Source: a virus. From it: 55,298 bases of DNA. Location: positions 1 through 55,298 of IMG/VR virus record IMGVR_UViG_3300046167_000533, one strand, 5' to 3'. The translations under genes were made by a program, and so were the position numbers. The notes under the pieces are model-generated. The model searched no databases. It was not told the DNA's origin and worked only from the letters and a program-made list of their open reading frames with translations. Shown here one piece after another: positions 10,086 through 17,465 of this stretch (within the stretch, counting starts at the first letter, position 1; each line of letters starts with the position of its first letter).

Positions 10086-11065
10086 TGCCGTCTAAGGTAG
10101 TCGTTCAGTATGTAGACTTAAAGGCGGAGGTCAGCGTAGTTGATCTCCAAGTTGCTGCTGCGTCTATCGAAAGCTCTACGATTACGATTGACCAAGTTAA
10201 CCCTACACTTACCGTTGGGGTCTCAGCGCCCTACGCCTCTATCTCTTACCGTGCATTAAAGAGCGTAACAACTTGGTTGCAGGCTACGCTTACGGACGTG
10301 TTCCTTGATCCCGATCCGAAGTTTGCCGTTCTTTTCGACGGCGTGTCAGTTAGCGATCTTTTCGCACTGCATTATGGCAAAGAAGAGTCAGAGCAAATTG
10401 CGCTTCAAGAACTTGTCGGTTTATCGCTGGCAAAGTCTGTTGTAGACACTGCCACCATCACCGAAGTTATCGACATCTTACTCACGACGATACGCGAGTT
10501 AGAGGAGTCGCTTGTTGTATCAGATACGTTAGCGAGCGCAGTCACGAAGCCTTTGCCAAGTGAAACGACTTCGGTCAGTGACGATGCCGTATTGGAACCA
10601 CAAAAAGGTCTTGATGAGACTATTGGGTTTGAAGATACAACTATACGCGCTACTGGGATTGCTCCAACAGATACGCCTGTTGTTTCTGATTTGGCACCCG
10701 TGCTGGAGCCAGCGTTAGTAAAAGAAGATGCGGTATCGCTGGTGGACGTACAGTCGCTCTCCTTGGGCGTGGTATCAGCCGATACTACTTCTTTAACAGA
10801 TGCTCTTGTTACCGCGTCAGTCAAAAGTTTGGCTGACAGTTTTTCAGTTGCTGAGGTCTTCTCTCGCGTATCTGTTTTCAATGTGCCGCTGTCCGACTCG
10901 TTCACTATTGACGACCTTGCCAACGTAGATGCTCTGGACGTTGATACAACGAGTACCAAAGGCAACGTTTTCAGTGTCACTGACTCCCTCGTCTCGACTC
11001 TCGTATCCACCAACAGTGGCGTGTTAAACGCCAACACTCTTAATCAAGGAACCTTAAATGCTTAA
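10085..11065 (+). CDS. Repetitive tail-associated protein, 326 aa
   Basis: After an N-terminal beta-rich part (about 1-100), the protein is built from degenerate repeats around a Leu-Ser-Asp-Thr / V(S/T)D core (SVSDD, VVSDL, SLTDAL, PLSDSF, SVTDSL). It is acidic and Cys-free. Similar repeats are common in tail appendage proteins of aquatic phages. The gene overlaps both neighbours within a tail operon. Its function beyond a structural role is unknown. Confidence 0.6.
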   Translation: MPSKVVVQYVDLKAEVSVVDLQVAAASIESSTITIDQVNPTLTVGVSAPYASISYRALKSVTTWLQATLTDVFLDPDPKFAVLFDGVSVSDLFALHYGKEESEQIALQELVGLSLAKSVVDTATITEVIDILLTTIRELEESLVVSDTLASAVTKPLPSETTSVSDDAVLEPQKGLDETIGFEDTTIRATGIAPTDTPVVSDLAPVLEPALVKEDAVSLVDVQSLSLGVVSADTTSLTDALVTASVKSLADSFSVAEVFSRVSVFNVPLSDSFTIDDLANVDALDVDTTSTKGNVFSVTDSLVSTLVSTNSGVLNANTLNQGTLNA

Positions 11066-11483
11066 TGAAGATTTGAAGCTGAAAGGGCATCTGGCCATTC
11101 GTTTAAACGACGAGGTAGTGCAAGAAGTCCCTAACTTAGTAGTAACCGCTGGTAAGAACTTCGTAGCTAGTCGGATCAAAGATACGACAGAAGATGCAAT
11201 GACCCACATGGCTATTGGCACGGGCACTGCAGCTGCAGTCGCATCACAGACGACCTTGTCCAGTGAGGGCGACCGAAACGCTTTGACAAGCACCACCGTA
11301 GCTAACAACACCGTGACTTACGTGGCCTCTTTTGGCGCAGGCGAAGGCACAGGTGCTGTTGTAGAAGCTGGTCTGTTCAATGCGTCAAGTGCTGGAACGA
11401 TGTTCTGCCGCACGGTTTTCAGTGTGGTCAACAAAGGCGCGTCAGATTCTATGACGATTACGTGGACGATTACCGTTAGCTAA
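11058..11483 (+). CDS. Phage tail-appendage protein, beta-rich (141 aa)
   Basis: Begins LKLKGHLAIRLNDEVVQEVPNLVVTAGKNFVASRI and carries MAIGTGTAAA and VVEAGLFNA motifs. This pattern is seen in a conserved small tail/appendage protein family usually encoded next to fibres. No membrane or catalytic features. Overlaps the preceding gene by 8 bases and sits just ahead of the S74 fibre. Structural role inferred from family pattern and context. Confidence 0.65.
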   Translation: MLNEDLKLKGHLAIRLNDEVVQEVPNLVVTAGKNFVASRIKDTTEDAMTHMAIGTGTAAAVASQTTLSSEGDRNALTSTTVANNTVTYVASFGAGEGTGAVVEAGLFNASSAGTMFCRTVFSVVNKGASDSMTITWTITVS

Positions 11484-11492
11484 GAGAAGTTT

Positions 11493-12140
11493 ATGGCTGT
11501 TCAGTTTAGTAACAACGCTGCGACTAACCTGTCGGCAGCTATAAGCGCGTCCGCAACCAGTATTACGGTAGCTGACGCTTCTGAGTTCCCTACGCTAAGT
11601 GGTTCTGACTACACCTACGTCACGCTCTCCAATTTATTGGAGACGGTAGTAGAAGTTGTAAAAGTTACCGCTATAAGCGGGAACACGGTGACGGTCGTGC
11701 GCGGTCAGGACAACACAACTGCGTCTGCGTTCGCATCTGGTGACAAGTGTGAGCTTAGGGTCACGGCGGCGTTGCTAAATGATGTTGCGGAACAAGCCGA
11801 TACCAACACCACCTACACCGCAGGCTCTGGTATTTCGTTGTCGGGCACCACGTTCTCAAATGCTGCCCCAGACCAAACAGTGTCGTTGACCGGCTCTGGC
11901 GCTACCAGTGTGAGCGGGACGTACCCCAACTTCACCATCAGCAGCACGGATACCAACACCACCTACACCGCAGGCACAAACCTCAGCCTGTCAGGAACCA
12001 CGTTCAACCTGAACACCAATCTGTCGGGATTGGGAACCATCTCCAGCGGTGCTATTACCAGCTCTGGCAGGGGTACGTTTGATGAGCTAACTCTGACCGG
12101 CGGTTCCGGACAATCTGACCTTCAACGAGGCTTCTGGTGA
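11493..12140 (+). CDS. Tail fibre, N-terminal fragment
   Basis: The 5' piece of the broken fibre gene. It begins AVQFSNNAATNLSAAISASATSITVADASEFP, a common start of virion-anchoring fibre domains, with VTVVRGQDNT at about 67-76. Two copies of DTNTTYTAG(S/T) arise from a 27-bp direct repeat (11799-11825 and 11949-11975). The fibre frame is lost near 12100; the last dozen residues before the stop are out of frame. Biologically this should continue as DNLTFNEASGDW in the +1 frame. Confidence 0.65.
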   Translation: MAVQFSNNAATNLSAAISASATSITVADASEFPTLSGSDYTYVTLSNLLETVVEVVKVTAISGNTVTVVRGQDNTTASAFASGDKCELRVTAALLNDVAEQADTNTTYTAGSGISLSGTTFSNAAPDQTVSLTGSGATSVSGTYPNFTISSTDTNTTYTAGTNLSLSGTTFNLNTNLSGLGTISSGAITSSGRGTFDELTLTGGSGQSDLQRGFW

Positions 12141-12201
12141 TTGGACGATCAATAACGCCCAGCAGAACAACGGCATCACAATCTACGACGGCACTGCTGG
12201 G

Positions 12202-12453
12202 GTGTGCCAGGTTAACTACAACGGAGCAGCCGTTGCTGAGTTTGACGGCAGCGGCGGAATGAATTTGATCAGTGGGTCGCTAAGAGTCGGCGGAACCGCC
12301 GTCATCGACTCCAGTCGGAACCTGACCAACGTCGGAACCATCGCCTCGTGGCGCGATTACGAGCAGTGGCACTGTCACTTGTCAGGCGGCAGTTCCACCA
12401 ACCAACACACGCCTACGGCTGGGGGAACCAGGCAAGTCGGGGTATTTGACTAG
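12202..12453 (+). CDS. Tail fibre fragment (second open segment)
   Basis: This open segment continues the fibre in the frame reached after the first shift (true continuity begins near 12103). It holds the first copy of the VIDSSRNLTNVGTI motif. The frame is lost again near 12350, where reading on in the next frame gives ASGAITSSGTVTC. The GTG start is almost certainly not used; the piece is listed only so that the fibre can be reconstructed. Confidence 0.4.
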   Translation: MCQVNYNGAAVAEFDGSGGMNLISGSLRVGGTAVIDSSRNLTNVGTIASWRDYEQWHCHLSGGSSTNQHTPTAGGTRQVGVFD

Positions 12454-12468
12454 CCTATCTTTACCAAC

Positions 12469-13593
12469 TTGACTGGAAAAACGTCAGGTCACTGGGGATA
12501 CTCCACATCGGGTAATCTTGCAGCGGGGCGCGGGTCAGGCTCTATTGCGCTTACAGTGAACGATGGAAAAGGCAACAGTAACCTCACCTTTAACCATGAA
12601 AACGGTGTTCCAGACCAAAGCGGTAACGCTGCAAGAATCGAGGTCAACACTGACAGCAGTTCCAGCGCGACGATGTTCTTCGAGGTCAAATCGAATGTTA
12701 CTGGGGGAACCAGTGTCGATTTAACGCCGATAGTTGCTATCAATGAAAGCGGTTTAACCTTAGAGCCAAACATGGCTTTGAAGGTTGGCAGCACAACCGT
12801 CATCGACTCAAGCCGCAATGTGACCGCAAACTTATTAACAGTTAGCGATGGAGGGGTACATTCAGACAGTACTTTTAAATTCCTTACTACAGCAAATGCC
12901 GCACAAAACATTCGCACAAAGTCAGTGTTCGCAGGTACGTCGTATGGCGACACACCGCCAGCAGGGTCGTTTAACGCAACAAATACTTACGAGTTAAACG
13001 GCACAACCGTCATCGACTCAAGTCGCAACCTTACAAACATCGGAACCATAAGCGCAAGTGGTCAAGTGACCGCCGACAGATTCCTGTCGGGTATCGGCTC
13101 AGTGGCATCACCCGCATATAAAGTTGGCGACGCAGACTCAGGGTTTTACGACAGCGGCGCTAACATGATCGGCGTGGCTCTTGGTGGCGTTCTGGAATAC
13201 GACTTCCAACCAACCAAGCTGGATATGAAAGGGAACCAACTTGATAACGTTGGAGACCTACAAGTCGATGTCACTTCTTCCAACGGTGTGCGGGTAACGG
13301 GCACAGATTCGGTCGCTGACGCGGCGTTTACAACCATGTTGATTGACCACAATGCTAGCGGCTCAACTGCGCTAACCGCAGACCGAAGCCATATTGGTCT
13401 GGCGATTGACATGGATAGTTCCGCGACAGGGGGTGATACCGCGAACGAGCACCGGCTCTTCGGCATTCACAGCCATGTAAAATCGACGGGCGATCTGACT
13501 CTCATTTACGGTCGTCTATGCCATCGCAGAAGCCGAGCAAACGGCGGGGCAAGTGTCAGCCCTTTACGGAGGGTATTTTCAAGCCAGAGGTGA
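12469..13593 (+). CDS. Tail fibre, central fragment
   Basis: The longest intact stretch of the broken fibre (about 350 usable residues). It carries two more VIDSSRN motifs and the ADRFLSGIGSVASPAYKVGD...DSGANMIGVALGG unit that recurs near 14570. The product is beta-rich and Asn/Ser/Thr-rich as expected for a fibre shaft. The first codon is a TTG without a ribosome site, so it is not an independent gene. The frame breaks near 13515, where VYAIAEAEQTAGQ continues in the next frame. Confidence 0.5.
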   Translation: MTGKTSGHWGYSTSGNLAAGRGSGSIALTVNDGKGNSNLTFNHENGVPDQSGNAARIEVNTDSSSSATMFFEVKSNVTGGTSVDLTPIVAINESGLTLEPNMALKVGSTTVIDSSRNVTANLLTVSDGGVHSDSTFKFLTTANAAQNIRTKSVFAGTSYGDTPPAGSFNATNTYELNGTTVIDSSRNLTNIGTISASGQVTADRFLSGIGSVASPAYKVGDADSGFYDSGANMIGVALGGVLEYDFQPTKLDMKGNQLDNVGDLQVDVTSSNGVRVTGTDSVADAAFTTMLIDHNASGSTALTADRSHIGLAIDMDSSATGGDTANEHRLFGIHSHVKSTGDLTLIYGRLCHRRSRANGGASVSPLRRVFSSQR

Positions 13594-14200
13594 TGTAACT
13601 GGCGGCACTTTAACTAACAGCTACGGAGTTTACGGCTACAACTCTGTGGCAAATGCCAGCGGTACAACGATCACCAACAATTACGCGCTCTACGGAAAAA
13701 CACTCGTGGGCGCAGGGCAAGACTCCAATGTCAATCTGGCGGTTGGGGTCTACGGTGAGGTTGAGATTGATCCATCGGGCGCGAGCACAACGCTATCGAG
13801 CGCACACGTTTTTCAGGCGCAGTTTGATAACGACTCCGCTGGCGATGTCACCATTAATACCGGCTATCTCTATTACGGCAACTATGCAGGCACACTGCCT
13901 TCTACCGCCTACGGCGTGTACATTGCTGACGCAGTTCGTAACTTCTTTGGAGGCACTCTTACCGCCGGTCTGGGTTCAACGACTGCTGCTTCTTATGGCT
14001 TCAATGGCGACCTCAACACTGGGATGTACTCGCCTGCAAACCACGAAGTTGCTTTTGCAGCTAACGGCACCCAGCGGCTGAACAGTCAACGCCAGTGGAG
14101 CGCAGGTTACTGGGTCGATTACAGCTACTGGGTCGATTACAGCTACAGGCGGCACTTACAGTCGGTGCCTCTGCTGACATCTCCGGCACAGTTTCTATAG
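13553..14200 (+). CDS. Tail fibre, central fragment 2
   Basis: Continues the fibre with glycine- and tyrosine-rich repeats (LYGGYF, GVYGYN, YALYGK, GVYGE) typical of beta-structured phage fibres, ending usefully at GTQRLN near 14085. After that the true frame changes twice around an 18-bp tandem duplication. The GTG start is unlikely to be used on its own. Confidence 0.5.
   Translation: MSALYGGYFQARGDVTGGTLTNSYGVYGYNSVANASGTTITNNYALYGKTLVGAGQDSNVNLAVGVYGEVEIDPSGASTTLSSAHVFQAQFDNDSAGDVTINTGYLYYGNYAGTLPSTAYGVYIADAVRNFFGGTLTAGLGSTTAASYGFNGDLNTGMYSPANHEVAFAANGTQRLNSQRQWSAGYWVDYSYWVDYSYRRHLQSVPLLTSPAQFL
14108..14143 (+). repeat. Tandem 18-bp duplication in the fibre gene
   Basis: Two perfect adjacent copies of an 18-bp unit (14108-14125 and 14126-14143). 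In the fibre frame they encode a repeated hexapeptide, TGSITA, so the duplication itself keeps the frame. Frameshifts lie on both sides within 60 bases. Confidence 0.8.
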
Positions 14201-14664
14201 GAAACGACAGTAGTCCTTACGGCGAAAGCACAGACCGCGCAGACTTGTTGCAGATTACTGGCACCACATCATCTTGGGCGGGTCTTCAGATCCGCAACTC
14301 GTCAGGCGAGGGCCGTTGGTCGTTTATGACCCTGATGGCGCTATGGCGGGGATCTATGACGATGAGAACGGCGATTGGTATTTGCAGTTCAACGAGCTTG
14401 GCGCTACGGAGCTACACCATAACTCCGTTGAAAAGCTAACAACTACAACTGGCGGAGTTACGGTTACGGCGCAGACGTTGGCACTTCACACCGTTACGGC
14501 TTCCGGCTTGAGTCACAGCCGACAGGTTTTTCTCCGGCTTAGGCACAGCGGCGTCTCCTGCGTTTCAGGTCGGCGACACCAACACCGGCTTCTTCGACAG
14601 CGGAGCAAACACCATCGGTGTCGCGTGTAACGGGGCGCATGAGTTCAACTTCACCGCCGCCACG

Positions 14665-15627
14665 TTGGACATGAAGGGCAACACGATTACCAACGGCGGA
14701 AACATCACCCTTTACAACAACGCGACCGATGCACGATACCTGCATCTGCCTCGCGGTGGCGGAATTACGATGTATGGCGATCAAAGCGAACATCACGGCA
14801 TTTTTTCAAGGAACTCATCCAACACCGCTACCGATGACATCCTGATTAGCTCATATGGTGCAATTTACTTCGACCTAGACTCAAACTCTAACAACAGCAG
14901 CGGTGCTAACTTTGAGATAACAAAGCACAACGGAACCGCTGCTATTTTCACGGTAAACGGGGAAAACGGAAGAGTTACTCTTACTGAAGACCTATACATC
15001 CCAGATCAAATTGTCCACTCAGGCGACACCGACACCTACATTCAGTTCCACGCAGCCAACCAGTTCCGCGTTGTAACGGGCGGCGCAGAGCGGCTTGAAG
15101 TAAATCAAGGCACGACCACCATTGCCGGTACCCTTAACGTCCGAGCAGCAATCGACCTAGCCGACAACGACATACTGCGCCTTGGCTCTGGTGACGATGT
15201 GGAGTTCTTCTGCAACGGCTCGCACATGTACATGGATCTCAACTCTGGGATCGGAAACTTTTACATTCGAGACGGAACGACCGCTCGCTACACCTTCAAC
15301 GACAACGGGACTTTCACCGCCACCGGCAACATCACCGCCTACTCTGACCGCAGGGTGAAGGCGCAGTTTGAGCCGATCACTGACGCGCTCGCAAAGGTGC
15401 AACAGCTTAACGGTCAAACCTACATCCGTACCGATATGGATGACGCTAACCGACGATACGCAGGTCTGATTGCTCAAGACGTTGAGGCGGTACTGCCCGA
15501 AGCCGTCAGCGAGGTAGAGGATCATTTGACCCTCGACTACAGCGGCACGATTGGCTTGCTGGTTGAGGCGATCAAAGAATTGAAGCAAGAGGTTAACGAC
15601 CTCAAGGCACAGCTAGAGGACAAGTAA
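14665..15627 (+). CDS. Tail fibre C-terminal part with Peptidase S74 (endosialidase chaperone) domain
   Basis: The 3' piece of the fibre gene. The open frame really begins near 14510 after the last shift. Beta-rich repeats (IVHSGDTDTYIQFHAANQFRVVTGG, NFYIRDGTTARYTFN) lead to the S74 domain: YSDRRVKAQFEPI, then YAGLIAQDVEAVLPEAV, and a final coiled coil VEAIKELKQEVNDLKAQLE. In S74 fibres this domain trimerises the fibre and then cleaves itself off, at the Ser of the YSDRR-type motif. It stops just before the next gene's ATG at 15628. Confidence 0.8.
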   Translation: MDMKGNTITNGGNITLYNNATDARYLHLPRGGGITMYGDQSEHHGIFSRNSSNTATDDILISSYGAIYFDLDSNSNNSSGANFEITKHNGTAAIFTVNGENGRVTLTEDLYIPDQIVHSGDTDTYIQFHAANQFRVVTGGAERLEVNQGTTTIAGTLNVRAAIDLADNDILRLGSGDDVEFFCNGSHMYMDLNSGIGNFYIRDGTTARYTFNDNGTFTATGNITAYSDRRVKAQFEPITDALAKVQQLNGQTYIRTDMDDANRRYAGLIAQDVEAVLPEAVSEVEDHLTLDYSGTIGLLVEAIKELKQEVNDLKAQLEDK

Positions 15628-15888
15628 ATGGCGATCACACGAGTACGGACGGTGAACCGATTAGAGGTTTTCCCAAGAGATCCAGATTGGCTGGTGACGG
15701 TGGTTTATGAGGAAACTTTTGACGATACCGAGGACGCACAGCTTCCGTTCACCTCAGATCGCAAGGTGGTGCTGAAGCGGTATACCGAAAGCACAGACGA
15801 GAATGGCAACAAAGTGCAGAGTGTTACTGATATCAGCGGCGAAGACGCTGCGGTTCAAGCAGTCTGCAACGCGCTCTGGACTGACTGA
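15628..15888 (+). CDS. Small hypothetical protein in the tail-fibre operon (86 aa)
   Basis: A hydrophilic, beta-rich 86-residue product with no Cys or membrane segment (starts AITRVRTVNRLEVFPRD). It follows the fibre stop at once and overlaps the next gene by TGATG, so it is cotranslated with tail parts. Family not recognised; may be a small fibre-associated or assembly protein. Confidence 0.55.
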   Translation: MAITRVRTVNRLEVFPRDPDWLVTVVYEETFDDTEDAQLPFTSDRKVVLKRYTESTDENGNKVQSVTDISGEDAAVQAVCNALWTD

Positions 15889-16406
15889 TGCCACTTCAGA
15901 CCTCTGGCGCTATCAGCTTGAATCAGATCCACGTCGAAGCAGGAGGTCCGTCTGGGGGTCAGGTCAGTCTTAATGACCCAGATGTTCGCGGTCTGATCGG
16001 TAAAGGCTCTGGCGCGACGATGAGCTTTAACGAGTGGTACGGGGCAAGTGCCTCAACAAGCTACACGCTTGGTCAAGGGAACAACGGTAGCGGAACTGTT
16101 GGTTTCGCTTCAGGCTCTTACGGCTCACTCAGCCCGACAACCTTCGATGGCGTGACTGTGAGGTCAATCGGTGTTCTCACAATCGCGGTTAAAGGCGGAA
16201 GCACCAGTTACACCCTCATTGTTAGTATTAACGGCAGCCGATCACAAAATTTCTTCACGTCCATTCAAAACACCGGGATTGGCACACTGCAAACGTCAGC
16301 CGCAAACCACAGTTCCAGCAGCAGTTATAGTTCATGGTCATGGTCACTCGGCAGCAGCCCGTCGGGATGGGACGGCTCAGGAAACCTTACAGTGACGATA
16401 GCTTAG
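15888..16406 (+). CDS. Tail tip/fibre protein with SGAISLNQIHVEAGG-type N-terminus
   Basis: A 172-residue Gly/Ser-rich protein. Its first 55 residues (LQTSGAISLNQIHVEAGG...SFNEWYGAS) match a widespread N-terminal anchor module of phage tail proteins. The rest is a beta-rich Ser/Gly domain, perhaps a receptor-contacting head. Overlaps the previous gene and sits 1 base before the next. Structural role well supported by the N-terminal pattern; receptor role inferred. Confidence 0.65.
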   Translation: MPLQTSGAISLNQIHVEAGGPSGGQVSLNDPDVRGLIGKGSGATMSFNEWYGASASTSYTLGQGNNGSGTVGFASGSYGSLSPTTFDGVTVRSIGVLTIAVKGGSTSYTLIVSINGSRSQNFFTSIQNTGIGTLQTSAANHSSSSSYSSWSWSLGSSPSGWDGSGNLTVTIA

Positions 16407-16407
16407 T

Positions 16408-16941
16408 ATGTACACGATAGCCGAACATACAGATCTACCGTCAGGATTCGATTCACTGGTCGATCATTCTATACCGGCGATGGATGCAGGCACCTTCGAC
16501 TGGAGTTTTGTCGGCTCGCCAACAACGGTAGATCAGAAAAAGGCGTCCATGCGCGAAGCCTTTGAGGTCTATTGTGATGCGCCATTTGGCAAAGTTATTA
16601 GCTGGCAAAAGGACGGGCATCTCGTGCAGGTCAATGCAGGTTTGGTGATGCCAGAAGATCCCCAATTCATTCAATACACGCTCAACGTCTGTGGTGACGA
16701 TTCCACAGGGAGCAAGGCGTGGATACACGACTCCGCGTATATCAGTTCTTCGCGTGAATATATGCGGGACACGATGAGTCTGCTTGGCTACAAGGTCGTC
16801 TGCTACAAGAATCAGAGCCTCTACAACTACCATGCGAACAAGATAGACGCGGAGTTGAACTACGCTGTCACTGAGGAGAATGAGTCTGTCGATCCGTCCA
16901 ACGGCATGACCATCACGACGTTAAAATTCACCTACTTATAG
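16408..16941 (+). CDS. Hypothetical tail-operon protein (177 aa)
   Basis: A soluble protein of 177 residues without signal peptide or membrane segments. It contains SWQKDGHLVQVNAG and IHDSAYISSSREYMRDTMSLLGYKVVCYK, loosely reminiscent of GNAT-type folds, but no acetyl-CoA loop can be confirmed. It ends the operon that starts at O1; the next promoter/operator lies 28 bases beyond its stop. No firm function. Confidence 0.5.
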   Translation: MYTIAEHTDLPSGFDSLVDHSIPAMDAGTFDWSFVGSPTTVDQKKASMREAFEVYCDAPFGKVISWQKDGHLVQVNAGLVMPEDPQFIQYTLNVCGDDSTGSKAWIHDSAYISSSREYMRDTMSLLGYKVVCYKNQSLYNYHANKIDAELNYAVTEENESVDPSNGMTITTLKFTYL

Positions 16942-16969
16942 CTACCTGCGCCTCATAATTTATGTACGA

Positions 16970-16988
16970 ATATTAGCGCAGCTGATAT
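16970..16988 (+). promoter_or_regulatory. Operator/promoter O2 (ATATTAGC-GCA-GCTGATAT)
   Basis: A 19-bp palindrome with one mismatch in the right arm, giving a TGATAT -10 and a poor -35 (TTATGT) 17 bp upstream. It lies in the 77-bp gap before the gene at 17019, oriented rightward like its gene. One of the weaker promoters of the family by -35 quality. Confidence 0.65.
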
Positions 16989-17018
16989 TATTAAATACCA
17001 ACAACTAGGATTGTAAAC

Positions 17019-17267
17019 ATGGCTGAAGAAAGCATCGAACAAGAAGCAACAATTATCGTAGACGACGTCTCTTATCCAATATCCACGTTAAGTGAGTCGA
17101 CTAAGGAACTACTGTCTTTGCATGCTGAAGCAACTCAAGAAATGCTGAAGGCCCGACGGGCGGCGGCTATCCAAGAGATTTCAGTAAAGAGCTTGGCGAC
17201 GATGATTTCGGCTTCTGTAAAAGAAGGCGAACAAACTGATGCTGAATCCGATGTCAACGCAGCGTGA
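17019..17267 (+). CDS. Small conserved phage protein (82 aa)
   Basis: Acidic helical protein: a short beta start (TIIVDDVSYPISTLSEST) followed by long helices. The pattern resembles a small DUF6447-type family seen in aquatic phages, but this is only a resemblance. It is the first gene after O2 and overlaps the membrane protein that follows. Function unknown. Confidence 0.55.
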   Translation: MAEESIEQEATIIVDDVSYPISTLSESTKELLSLHAEATQEMLKARRAAAIQEISVKSLATMISASVKEGEQTDAESDVNAA

Positions 17268-17463
17268 CGATGAACGTTATTTTGAAGCGGTGCAGCGGTT
17301 AACTGCACACGAGGCTATGTGTGAAGAGCGGTCAAAAACAATTTTTAACCGTTTGGAATCCATAGAGTCCCAGTTGTCGGCTATAAACAACAACATGTTT
17401 ATTGTTGCTTTTAGTCTTATGGCCGGCATGGCTGGGGTTATCGTCACGTTACTTTTGAGGTAG
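17251..17463 (+). CDS. XhlA-like coiled-coil, C-tail membrane protein (70 aa)
   Basis: The start at 17251 is preferred over an in-frame ATG 12 bases earlier. Residues 1-45 are charged with a heptad-like ERSKTIFNRLESIESQLSAINNN coil. Residues 48-69 are one hydrophobic helix ending in LLLR at the very C-terminus. This layout is that of XhlA-type lysis accessory proteins and small phage membrane anchors. It is away from the holin-endolysin pair, so a lysis role is only possible. Confidence 0.5.
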   Translation: MSTQRDDERYFEAVQRLTAHEAMCEERSKTIFNRLESIESQLSAINNNMFIVAFSLMAGMAGVIVTLLLR

Positions 17464-17465
17464 GC

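Larger units (their letters stand above)
11493..15627 (+). pseudogene. Tail fibre with C-terminal S74 chaperone, interrupted by about eight frameshifts
   Basis: Continuous fibre-like protein sequence can be followed from 11493 to 15627 only by changing frame near 12100, 12350, 12460, 13515, 14085, 14150, 14320 and 14505. Six shifts fit one extra base; those near 12460 and 14320 fit one missing base at a TTT run (or two extra). Repeats such as VIDSSRN(L/V)T and ADRF(F/L)SGxG...SPAxxVGDxxxGF(Y/F)DSGAN recur on both sides of shifts, proving the frames belong together. The C-terminus (frame of 14665-15627) is a Peptidase S74 intramolecular chaperone. If intact it would be a trimeric receptor-binding fibre of about 1375 residues. 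Either genuine decay or local sequence error. Confidence 0.75.

Noticed and set aside
11493-15627. Diversity-generating retroelement as the cause of fibre variation
   Set aside because: No reverse transcriptase gene and no template/variable repeat pair; changes are frame shifts, not A-directed substitutions.
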